NCBI GenBank assembly: GCA_002005505.1
Contig: KV908409.1
Coordinates: 161,742-174,241 of the forward strand
From: Botryococcus braunii
Taxonomy: Eukaryota > Chlorophyta > Trebouxiophyceae
DNA length: 12,500 nt
Direction: 5' to 3'
The notes under the pieces are model-generated. The model had not been told where the DNA came from. It saw only the letters and a list, made by a program, of their open reading frames with translations, and did no database searches. Made by a program: the position numbers and the translations under genes. Each line of letters opens with the position of its first letter. The first letter of the stretch is position 1. Of this stretch, positions 1 to 6,930 are shown one piece after another.

Positions 1-41
1 TTAGAGTTAATAAATGTGTGCATGAATGTTACTGTAGGATA

Positions 42-150
42 AGGGTCCAAATTCAGTGAATAGGGACCCTGAGCATGTCCTAATGTTCGTGAAAAAGGCC
101 AGTAGCAGTGCTGGACAGCGCGTTTCCCACGCGTTGATCTGAGTACAGAT
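42..150. repeat. Chain of short hairpins left of the duplicated unit
   Basis: Seen directly: AGGGTCC (42-48) pairs with GGACCCT (64-70) around an inner ATTC/GAAT stem; CCAG (99-102) pairs with CTGG (111-114); CGCGT (119-123) pairs with ACGCG (129-133) over a 5-base loop; ATCTG (137-141) pairs with CAGAT (146-150) over a 4-base loop. The stems are perfect and follow one another. They continue into further hairpins inside the duplicated unit starting at 176. No open frame explains them. They may belong to a structured non-coding RNA or to an old foldback element; neither can be named. Confidence 0.5.
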
Positions 151-288
151 AGCCAGAGAACCCGGACCACCAGGCAGTCATTCGATCTCTTTGGCTTGTA
201 AAGCCGACTCCTGAATGGACTCATGTGAATTGCTTTCTTTCTCTCTCACTTGTTGTGAGTAACTTCTGTGGAAGCAATGCTCAACGTG

Positions 289-380
289 ATAAGTCGGGGC
301 TCTGCCGGTCATGTTTTTGATCACGGCCATAAGTGCCGTTTTGATGATCAGAGACTAATATGGTTATGTGAATGTTGCAG
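289..380 (+). other. Intron-like block 1, missing from copy 2
   Basis: The 92-base block begins ATAAGT and ends TTGCAG. Copy 2 joins its flanks directly (…CTCAACGTG then AATTGTTC…, junction 752/753). The 3' end is a normal acceptor. The 5' end fits a GTAAGT donor with a G-to-A change at position +1, so it may be a decayed donor. The block also holds its own hairpin, TGATC-ACGGC/GCCGT-GATCA (318-327/335-350). Calling it an intron rests on its ends and on its clean absence from the sister copy. Confidence 0.5.
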
Positions 381-442
381 AATTGTTCATCAGTTTGACG
401 CTGTCGACTATGTATGTATTGGTCAAACTGATTAAGTACATG

Positions 443-527
443 GTAAGTCAGCTATGTGACTGCTGAGGGGTGCTTATAGATAAGGTTCATCACATGCAAT
501 AAATTAAAGGTGTTAGTGTGTTCACAG
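443..527 (+). other. Intron-like block 2 (GTAAGT…TTCACAG), missing from copy 2
   Basis: The 85-base block starts with GTAAGT and ends with TTCACAG. Copy 2 reads straight from the preceding ACATG to the following GATGATAT (junction 814/815). Ends and precise absence both fit a canonical spliceosomal intron. It contains AAAGGTGTTAG (506-516), a perfect 11-bp inverted match to CTAACACCTTT (568-578) downstream, so in unspliced RNA this intron could pair across the next hairpin. Confidence 0.6.
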
Positions 528-539
528 GATGATATACTT

Positions 540-590
540 GTGAGTATAGTCATCATTTATGATTAATCTAACACCTTTGGATCATTGCAG
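540..590 (+). other. Possible third intron, kept in both copies
   Basis: The 51-base stretch starts GTGAGT and ends ATCATTGCAG. It contains CTAAC about 20 bases before the AG, which suits a branch point. The matching stretch is retained at about 826-876 in copy 2, so if it is an intron it was not removed when the second copy formed. The next bases (591-595) are GTAAG, directly after the CAG. Confidence 0.3.
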
Positions 591-633
591 GTAAGACTAG
601 TTAGTGTGTGTGTTCGTTCGGCAGTAGTTTGTA

Positions 634-876
634 AGTCATTCGATCTCTTTGGCTTGTAAAGCCGACTCCTGAATGGACTCATGTGAATTGCTTTCTTTCT
701 CTCTCACTTGTTGTGAGTAACTTCTGTGGAAGCAATTGCAATGCTCAACGTGAATTGTTCATCAGTTTGACGCTGTCGACTATGTATGTATTGGTCAAAC
801 TGATTAAGTACATGGATGATATCTAGTGAGTACAGTCATCATTTATTATTAATCTAACACCTTTGGATCATTGCAG
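634..876 (+). repeat. Tandem duplication, copy 2 (spliced-looking)
   Basis: 243 bases match copy 1 (176-590) after removal of two blocks of 92 and 85 bases. Remaining differences are small: a 6-base addition in GCAATTGCAATGC (about 734-745) and several changes around 819-833 that weaken the last hairpin. The H1, H2 and 11-bp H3 stems are kept. The copy lies 43 bases after the end of copy 1 in the same orientation. It could be a retro-copy of a spliced RNA, or copy 1 could have gained two introns. Confidence 0.75.
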
Positions 877-1111
877 ATCACATTAAGGCTTTAAAATACT
901 AATCCCTAGCATACACTTAGCCCCACAACTCTTGCACAAGAACAGGATACGCGTTAGGCGTATGACCTTCAGTACTCCGGTGTTCACTTTTTCCACTCCG
1001 TATTAAGTCATAGCAAGCTGCCGATATTTCACTTTTACCTTGCAATAAATAAAATGGATGTGGCGACTCGCTGGACCCCGCAGCCCGCGAGCTGCAGGGC
1101 CTGCAGTTGTG

Positions 1112-1187
1112 GTTCTGACAACTTGTGAATCAGAACTTGTCAACCAGCGGGAGTCCCGCTAGGGGACCGTCCCACTGGGGGGCCCCC
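1112..1187. repeat. Cluster of GC-rich palindromes
   Basis: Seen in order: GTTCTGA/TCAGAAC (1112-1118/1130-1136), with GACAA/TTGTC (1117-1121/1137-1141) competing for the same bases; AGCGGGA-G-TCCCGCT (1146-1160); GGGAC-C-GTCCC (1163-1173); and GGGGGCCCCC (1178-1187). Several have single-base centres, so they suit DNA-level cruciform or protein-dimer binding as well as RNA folding. The function is unknown. Confidence 0.5.
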
Positions 1188-1246
1188 ACGTGACTGGTTA
1201 CGAATTTCTTTCAGCTGTCGCTGGCAGCGGCGGGGTTTACGCGACA

Positions 1247-1333
1247 ATGTCGAGTTCAAACTTCCCGGCGGGATCCTTCATCGCTTTACGAAGACACTGG
1301 AAATCAAAGAGCATGCTTGTTTCTGCCAGATGA
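1247..1333 (+). CDS. 28-codon ORF, doubtful
   Basis: An ATG at 1247 in a purine-containing context opens 28 codons ending in TGA. The peptide begins MSSSNFPAGSFIALRR and is rich in Ser and Arg. It could be an upstream ORF, a first exon read past its donor, or chance. The local GC is higher than in the surroundings, which is the only other support. Confidence 0.12.
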   Translation: MSSSNFPAGSFIALRRHWKSKSMLVSAR

Positions 1334-2251
1334 CCGGCTCTTAAATTCTTTTGATAGCTGCAATTCCGGGTAGAGGTTCTTGAGCTAATTCAGCAGTGCA
1401 AGAGAAGGGAGCACTGTCAGCGGTAGTGCTGCCCGTATGCCCAAATGGGAGTGATTGAAGTCCATACGCCCTTCAAATGCTTGCAATAATCATAGGTTAA
1501 AACGTTTTTGGCCATTGTTAAAAATTATGGGTCTCTGTGACGCGGTGCGACGCCCCTCGTTCGGCTCAGTAACATTCAGTGTCACTGCGTGGGCCTGTGT
1601 GGATCAGGGGACGTGTTAGACGGGAACGACATGTTAGGCTAGCGAATGATAGTTCCATGTCCCTGTGTAGCCTGTTGTATGTGGACAATCTCCCAAAATA
1701 ACTTTCTGAACTGGCCCTTCTCTTTTAGCGTGGGACTTATTTGAACAGGCAAGGCAGGTGTTGATATTGTATTATGATGTCAAATTGCAGAACACTTTTA
1801 ATAAGAAGGTCGTGCTATTGCTTTTTGGGCCAAGGTGTATGACACGGGTAGTGTAAAAGTATTTGCAAACAGAGAGACAGTCCCGGGCGTAGGATACTTG
1901 CTATCTGCTCTCTGTCGAAAATTGGATGATAAGAGGCCAGTGAATTAGGGGAGATATCACAATTAGGGTACAACAGAAATTCAGTAGTTCCTACCATGTG
2001 CTGGACCCCGCTCGTTGGGGGAGTGACCTTTCCTATGCAGCATGCTGTTCCTACCATGACTGCATCACGTGGAGTCAGCTCTGTTTAACAAGCCTCCCTA
2101 TCTTGATTTCTCGTCCCTTCGTACTAGGGGTTCAAGACCCACTTAAGTCGCCCTGAGTCCCACAGGGCCTGGGCAATGCCAAAACCTCCTGTAAACAACT
2201 TGGCTTTCAGTTTATTTGCATGCGCCCTGATTGATCGGACATGGTGTGCAG

Positions 2252-3655
2252 AAGGCGATAATTGCAGTGGTGGCAATATGCCTAGTAACAGCATACGCCC
2301 AAGGGATGGATTCTGAGGGAGGGGACATCCCCGACCCAACCCGCCCTGCTGAGCTTGCAGGGGTGAGTCCCCTGGCTGGTCCCACGAGCAACCCCGAGCC
2401 GACCACTGTTGATCCGGTTGGGGCACTAACCCTTACAGCCACACTCATGAACGAGCAAGGAGCCAATGCTGCTGCTCCTGCCCCAGGTCAGCAGGACTTG
2501 TTAGCTGTGCCTGCTCTTGAAAACGCGATGGTCCAAGGCACGATGGAGGTTGAAGTACCTCACCCAACGCGCCCCTCGGAGTTTGCGTCAGTGAACCCAT
2601 CCGAGGAAGTGCCGCATCCCACGCGCCCTGCAGACCTTGCGGGGACCAACCCAGAGTTTGTCCCGCACCCAACGCGCCCTTCCGAATTTTCAGGCATGAA
2701 TATTGAGGGAGGCATTGCCCAGGACATCCCACACCCTACCAGGCCTTCAGAACTTGCAAAGCCTTCCCTTGCAGGTGCACCTGCACCTGCTACATCGGGG
2801 CTGCCAGCATCCCAATCTGCAGTGCACCCGGAAGGGGTACCTGACCTGGTAAACGTCCCTCACGCAACACGCTCCCGCAATATCCCGACGGCGGCCGAAA
2901 TTCTTGCCATTGGACGCATCCCAGAACCGACCCGCCCCGCAAGCAACATCGCCAACTTGGTACCCCACCCCACACGCCCCTCCGGAGCAGCTGCAACTGC
3001 TTCGGAGGATGTCCCGCACCCCACACACCCATCTGGGGCTGCTGCAACTGCTGTAGAGGACGTTCCCCACCCCACCCGCCCATCGGGAGCTGCAGGAATC
3101 GCATCCGGGGACCAGGTGTCGCAAGAGGTACCCCACCCGACCCGGCCATCCAACCTTGCAGGGTTGAGGCCCGTCAACCAAGCCGGGATTCAAGCGTCTG
3201 CAGCACCGACGGCGTCCAAGGCCGCGGACTCACAGACGGCGACGCTGGTTCTTCTGGGACCGGGGGGTACCGCGGCCGCGCCTGTAGTTTCCCACAGGGC
3301 GGAGCACCAGCCACTGGCTGCTGCTACAACTTCAAGGGGCATTCCGATGGTCGTTGGCACAAGTGTGTACGAAGTTCCGTTGATTCCCGTCGGGTCCTCC
3401 GAGGAGCCCGCAGCTGCCGCTCGTGCTTCCTCAGCCGCTGGGCCCTCCGGCGTTGTGGCGGCCGGTCCCCAGGCCGACAATATTGCGCTGCTGAGCATGG
3501 CGCCTGCAGCACAGACTGTGACCGGAGGGAAGCCTGGGGTAGCGGGTCCCGCAGCCGGTCCCGCTGACCCCGCCCTGGCTAACAAGCGTGATGGAGGCGT
3601 CTCTGCAATCATGGCCCAGGGATCACGCACTGTGTCTAACCGCAACCCGACCCAG
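2252..3655 (+). CDS. Secreted PTRP-repeat protein, large exon (partial)
   Basis: The open frame runs from 2231 to a stop at 3782-3784. It has no ATG before 2306, so the 5' end is probably an acceptor: GTGTGCAG ends at 2251 and an in-frame TGA sits at 2228. The exon would start with KAIIAVVAICLVTAYA, a typical signal-peptide core with a likely cut after AYA; the initiator Met must come from an upstream exon. Next come eleven [VI]P-x-PTRP-like motifs (about residues 33-307 counted from 2231), then an Ala/Pro/Gly/Ser-rich region without cysteines. I end the exon at CAG|GTTGCT because GC-rich third positions stop there and phase 0 matches the Cys-rich exon at 3982; ACT|GTAATG at 3731 is an alternative donor. 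No known family is recognised. An extracellular or wall glycoprotein is inferred. Confidence 0.6.
2327..3148 (+). repeat. Eleven-fold [VI]P-x-PTRP[SA] protein motif array
   Basis: Motifs in order begin IPDPTRPA, VPHPTRPS, VPHPTRPA, VPHPTRPS, IPHPTRPS, VPHATRSR, IPEPTRPA, VPHPTRPS, VPHPTHPS, VPHPTRPS, VPHPTRPS. Gaps vary from about 10 to 60 residues and often end in an acidic residue just before the motif. Codons vary between units, which suggests selection on the peptide rather than a fresh DNA duplication, apart from the 51-bp block. Pro, Ser and Thr suit O-glycosylation, but this is inference. Confidence 0.8.
2960..3112 (+). repeat. 51-bp in-frame tandem repeat, three units
   Basis: Three 17-residue units lie head to tail at 2960-3010, 3011-3061 and 3062-3112. 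They read VPHPTRPSGAAATASED, VPHPTHPSGAAATAVED and VPHPTRPSGAAGIASGD. DNA similarity is higher here than between the other motifs of the array, so this block expanded most recently. Unit number may vary between strains. Confidence 0.75.
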
Positions 3656-3981
3656 GTTGCTCCCTTGCTGTCAATAGGAATGAAAGCTGGCGTTTCTGCC
3701 CGCACAGCTTGTGTGCTTGTCTCTCAAACTGTAATGATGGGTCCGTGTGTACATCGTGTTTGGTTGCCTCTCATACATGCATGATGTGACTGCATGCACA
3801 TCGTGTATACATGTCTCTCAAACCATCATGACGGATTCTGTCGCATGACTCCTGTTTGACATTGCCATCAAGGCATCTGGGCATTCTCAGGATGCAAGTT
3901 AATTGAAGTTTTGCCCGTGGAAGGACTGCTTTGAGTGTTTTTGGAGGGAGAGGGGAGGCTGAAAGGGCGGTTTGTGTGCAG
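3656..3981 (+). other. Probable intron between PTRP exon and Cys-rich exon
   Basis: The proposed 326-base intron begins GTTGCT, a weak donor preceded by CAG, and ends TTTGTGTGCAG. It joins phase 0 to phase 0. A stop in the upstream frame (3782-3784) lies inside it. It holds a degenerate ~47-bp tandem repeat (3704-3850). If there is no intron, the upstream frame would end at 3784 with a less coding-like tail. Confidence 0.4.
3704..3850 (+). repeat. Degenerate ~47-bp tandem repeat, about three units
   Basis: TGTCTCTCAAAC recurs at 3718-3729 and 3812-3823, 94 bases apart. ACATCGTGT recurs at 3751-3759 and 3798-3806, 47 bases apart. The middle unit has GCCTCTCATAC in the equivalent place. The signals together fit three diverged 47-base units. 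Phrases such as GACTGCATG and GCACATCG also occur in the repeat at 6640-6930. Confidence 0.45.
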
Positions 3982-4209
3982 GTCTGCGCTGGACAGCGGT
4001 ACGGACCGATAATTGACCCGACTACTCCTCACTGCTGGTTCTGGTGCTTTGGTCCAACATGGGGGGACGGATCGTCCGCGACTCACACTTGCTGCCCACT
4101 CGCCAATTGCTACCGCATGCCTTCGATCATCTTTCCACTTGGCGCTTGTCTGCCCTGTGACCAACCTGTGCCACCCACGTGTGCCCCGCACAAACCCATG
4201 CCCTGTTAA
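3982..4209 (+). CDS. Cysteine-rich exon, possible C-terminus of the PTRP protein
   Basis: After GTGCAG the frame reads VCAGQRYGPIIDPTTPHC and ends …PHKPMPC followed by TAA at 4207-4209. There are 10 cysteines and several aromatic and proline residues in 75 codons, with a CC pair, a CLPC step and a final Cys just before the stop. The even count suits disulfides in a secreted domain. Coding is supported by the Cys/Trp-rich composition, the acceptor, and phase 0 agreement with the exon ending at 3655. A pyrimidine-rich TTAATCTTTTTACAG ends at 4220, so the TAA could instead lie in an intron with a donor slightly upstream (for example GTGTGC in CCCACGTGTGCC). No family is recognised. Confidence 0.5.
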   Translation, partial: VCAGQRYGPIIDPTTPHCWFWCFGPTWGDGSSATHTCCPLANCYRMPSIIFPLGACLPCDQPVPPTCAPHKPMPC

Positions 4210-4407
4210 TCTTTTTACAGGATTGTCAAGAACGGAATGACCCAATCCCTGTCTGATCTGTATGATCATTCTCACCCCCCACCTTATTTTATCCATCTGG
4301 TTGCGTGTCTCATTTCTCTTGTCATATATACTACTTCTCTCCCATCTCTCTTTCAATCCCCCCCAAACCCCCCACCCCCCTGGCCTCTGTGTTTGTGAGA
4401 GTGAGTA

Positions 4408-4480
4408 TGTGTGTGTGTGTGTGTGTGTGCGCGCGCGCGCGTGTCTGTGTCTGTGTCTGTCTGTCTGTCTATCTCGTTGC
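4408..4480 (+). repeat. Compound GT / GC / TGTC microsatellite
   Basis: A GT run (about 4408-4429) passes directly into GC alternation (4429-4441) and then into irregular TGTC/TCTG units to about 4470. Alternating purine-pyrimidine of this length, with a GC core, is a classic Z-DNA-prone sequence. It is followed at once by a C14 run (4480-4493). Confidence 0.9.
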
Positions 4481-4493
4481 CCCCCCCCCCCCC
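4480..4493. repeat. C14 run
   Basis: Fourteen consecutive C lie between the TGTC repeat and CACCCTCACACTCTCTC. The reverse strand could join G-quadruplexes with neighbouring G-rich stretches. Confidence 0.9.
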
Positions 4494-4514
4494 ACCCTCA
4501 CACTCTCTCTGGCC

Positions 4515-4590
4515 CCCCAGCCTGCACTTTCCCTGCCTCCCCCCAGCCTGCTCTCTCCCTGCCTCCCCCCAGCCTGCACTTTCTCTCCCC
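4515..4590 (+). repeat. 26-bp minisatellite, about 2.8 units
   Basis: CAGCCTGC starts at 4518, 4544 and 4570, exactly 26 bases apart. Each is followed by a pyrimidine stretch, CTTTCCCTGCCTCCCC or a close variant. The unit is C-rich on the + strand, matching the strand bias of the surrounding microsatellites. Confidence 0.85.
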
Positions 4591-4594
4591 TCCA

Positions 4595-4624
4595 CCCCCC
4601 CCCCCGCGGGGGGGGGGGGGGGGG
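4595..4624. repeat. C11-GC-G17 perfect palindrome
   Basis: Eleven C (4595-4605), then GC, then seventeen G (4608-4624) form an inverted repeat of at least 11 bp with a two-base centre. Both strands carry a long G run, so hairpin and G-quadruplex forms compete. Such a sequence is also a common assembly or polymerase artefact site. Confidence 0.9.
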
Positions 4625-5083
4625 CTGTGATGGATTTCCCAAATACTTACAGCTGCATCTCTAAGCAAGGTCCCCAGGGTTTCCACCATCTTTTGTGCCG
4701 GCTCTTTGCTGTCCCGTCACTTTTCTGCCTCCGTCCCATTCTTGGCTATACCGTGTCTGTTATCCTGATCGTCTCTCCTTAACTTTGTCAGTACCTCCCA
4801 AGGCATCCTCATACCTAATCTACATTTACAGGACAAATGCAGCAGGTTTGTGTTTCCTGCACTTATCTCAGAATATGACACAGTCCCTTTTGTTACAATA
4901 CATCCCTCTTTCCGCTGAGCTACCAATGAAAGCAATGGCGCAAACGATGCAATCCTGTTCTTTTGTTTTCAACTTCATCAGAGGCGTATCCCCACTTCTG
5001 GAACCTCATGTATTTGAAGGGTACATATTCGAAGTAAGGTAGTCAAAATGGGGTCATTTTTAAATTGGTTGGGGATCTTGCAG
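4625..5083. other. Gene-poor stretch with one good acceptor-like site
   Basis: No long coding frame is credible here. CTAATCTACATTTACAG, ending at about 4831, combines a branch-like CTAAT with a pyrimidine-rich acceptor. The following frame (DKCSRFVFPALISEYDTV…) is open for 28 codons to a TGA. It could be an exon of a neighbouring gene or chance. A second acceptor-like site, GATCTTGCAG, closes the stretch at 5083. Confidence 0.3.
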
Positions 5084-5170
5084 CCCACCTGTGCCCCTGC
5101 CACCACCGCCACCACCCCCACCGCCACCACCATTACCTGCGGGACTCTTCTTTGTCCCTTTTTCGCCACC
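5084..5170 (+). CDS. Possible small Thr/Pro-rich exon
   Basis: CTTGCAG before 5084 and GTGCGT at 5171 (the same donor hexamer as the L-domain exon end at 8661) would delimit 87 bases, a whole number of codons. In phase 0 it reads PTCAPATTATTPTATTITC and then GTLLCPFFAT; in another frame it gives a proline run. Thr/Pro-rich linkers with isolated Cys occur in algal wall proteins. Its opening PTCAP also appears in the Cys-rich exon at 3982-4209. Only composition and splice-like edges support it. Confidence 0.25.
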
Positions 5171-5359
5171 GTGCGTGCCCCTTCTGTCATGCTTCATCGA
5201 CGTTGTTCATCTCGCCCATACCCTGTCCGTGTATGTGCATGCATCAACATGAGCACTCGTGCATTCGCACTTTTAATTGCCCCATAGTGAGAGGCTTCCG
5301 CCAATTCAGCAGAGGGGGGCCCCACTTCATCCTGCTTCTCTCTCTGTCCATCATATTCA

Positions 5360-5362
<3 letters not shown>

Positions 5363-5420
<58 letters not shown>
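5363..5420. repeat. (AC)29 microsatellite
   Basis: An uninterrupted AC run of 58 bases, followed after CCTCA by a CT run. Confidence 0.97.
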
Positions 5421-5422
<2 letters not shown>

Positions 5423-5423
5423 C

Positions 5424-5426
<3 letters not shown>

Positions 5427-5459
<33 letters not shown>

Positions 5460-5472
5460 GAACGCACGCACA

Positions 5473-5524
<52 letters not shown>
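5427..5524. repeat. Two CT microsatellites with a short spacer
   Basis: CT runs at 5427-5457 and 5476-5524 are separated by an ACGAACGCACGCACACTC-type spacer. Pyrimidines lie on the + strand in both. Confidence 0.97.
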
Positions 5525-5528
<4 letters not shown>

Positions 5529-5596
5529 TGTCTTTCTCTCTCACACACACACTCTTTTCCACACACACATATACACAGTCTGTGTGTGTGCGTGTG

Positions 5597-5615
5597 TTTT
5601 TTTTTGGGGGGGGGG
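5597..5615. repeat. T9-G10 run after a GT-rich tract
   Basis: TGTGTGTGCGTGTG is followed by nine T and ten G. The same order (GT repeat, TGTC/GCGTG transition, T run, G run) appears at 8040-8112, which suggests a recurrent sequence class in this genome. Confidence 0.9.
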
Positions 5616-6306
<691 letters not shown>

Positions 6307-6377
6307 CGGCCCCCCTCCCTCTCCCTAGCCCCCGGGCTCGCTCGCCCTCCTGTCTCGCCCCCCCTCCCTGGTACTGT

Positions 6378-6383
6378 CCCCCC

Positions 6384-6458
<75 letters not shown>
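6378..6458. repeat. C17 - (CT)15 - (AC)16 compound tract
   Basis: Seventeen C (6378-6394) lead into a CT run to about 6423, then CCTACAC and an AC run (6427-6458). The compound order CT then AC is the reverse of 5363-5524. Confidence 0.95.
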
Positions 6459-6459
<1 letters not shown>

Positions 6460-6539
6460 ATAAAGAGAAGAGGAGAGGAAGGGGTGCTCCTTTTAGTGGT
6501 TGCTGCAGGCCACGTACTGACAAGTCCGGTGTTGTACAG

Positions 6540-6651
6540 GCCACCACCTTCCCCACCCCCTCCCCCACCCCCACCGCCAGTGCCGCCCGCGCAAATTTGC
6601 AGCCTGCAAGTGCCCGACGTTGCTGTCGGTACTGTCCTATCTGTCCGTTGA
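6540..6651 (+). CDS. Possible Pro-rich exon, weak
   Basis: After GTTGTACAG (ending 6539) one frame encodes PPPSPPPPPPPPVPPAQICS and then LQVPDVAVGTVLSVR, stopping with TGA at 6649-6651. Another frame reads ATTFPTPSPTPTASAARA. The first resembles the proline spacers of pherophorin-type wall proteins; the second resembles the Thr/Pro-rich stretch at 5084. No clear donor or start codon was found. The bias could come from the C-rich sequence alone. Confidence 0.2.
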
Positions 6652-6930
6652 ACATGCCAATTCATTTGCTTGAACATTTATGCAAATTGGGTTTCATAGA
6701 GCAGGCTGTTCTCTGCACGTGCAACCATGGCTGCATGAACACTCCGGTCTATCCCGTCTCATAGACCAGGCTGTCCTTTGCACGTGCTGACTTGATTGCA
6801 TGACCACTTCTGCACATCGCATCTCTTTCCACATGTCAATGTGGCTGGATGAACGTTTTCCCATAAGATGTTTCAGTGGCCAAGCTGTCCTGTGCACAGG
6901 CCAAATTGCAGAATGAATGTTTGCAGGCAT
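6640..6930 (+). repeat. Degenerate ~65-bp tandem repeat, four to five units
   Basis: TTTCATAGAGCAGGCTGT (6692) recurs as TCTCATAGACCAGGCTGT (6757) and TTTCAGTGGCCAAGCTGT (about 6871). Between them the inner phrase GGCTGCATGAAC recurs as GATTGCATGACC, GGCTGGATGAAC and GCAGAATGAATG. The units have diverged and one is shortened. It is interspersed or minisatellite-type DNA with no coding signal. Confidence 0.6.

Larger units (their letters stand above)
176..590 (+). repeat. Tandem duplication, copy 1 (with two intron-like inserts)
   Basis: This 415-base unit recurs at 634-876 with near identity, except that two internal blocks (289-380 and 443-527) are absent there. The shared parts form hairpins: GGCTT/AAGCC (193-197/201-205) inside GTCATTC/GAATGGAC; ATTGCTT/AAGCAAT (229-235/272-278) around CTCAC/GTGAG (245-249/255-259); ATCAGTTTGAC/GTCAAACTGAT (389-399/422-432, 11 bp perfect); and GATGATATAC with GTATAGTCATC (528-537/544-554, one bulge). 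No long reading frame crosses the unit. It looks like a structured, spliced non-coding transcript or a repeat element; the family is not recognised. The + strand is assigned from the splice-like signals. Confidence 0.75.
877..2251. other. No convincing gene; intergenic or upstream sequence
   Basis: No frame here looks like a conserved protein. The stretch holds the palindrome cluster and short ORF listed separately, a repeated 12-mer GCTGGACCCCGC (1070-1081, 2000-2011) and a repeated GTTCCTACCATG (1987-1998, 2047-2058). Two sites resemble splice acceptors: a pyrimidine-rich stretch ending CTAG at 2127, and GGCTTTCAG ending at 2210. The 5' exon and promoter of the PTRP-repeat gene should lie here or further left, but I cannot place them. 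Confidence 0.5.

Noticed and set aside
1240..1275. tRNA T-arm-like GTTCAAAC
   Set aside because: The flanks do not form a T stem, and no D-arm, anticodon arm or acceptor stem was found.
1070..2011. Repeated 12-mer GCTGGACCCCGC as ends of an element
   Set aside because: Only 12 bases, no extended similarity on either side and no coding content between; chance is likely.
2231..2251. Start of the PTRP gene at 2231
   Set aside because: The codon at 2231 is TTG, not ATG; a eukaryotic gene would not normally start there. An acceptor at 2251 with an upstream first exon explains the frame better. The ATG at 2241 is out of frame.
3190..3705. 171-codon frame on the - strand opposite the PTRP exon
   Set aside because: It mirrors the Ala/Pro/Gly-rich region; the + strand has the signal peptide and repeated motif, so this is a shadow.
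4262..4782. Several frames rich in CVCVCV and PPPP
   Set aside because: They are translations of GT, C and CT microsatellites with no splice or start support.
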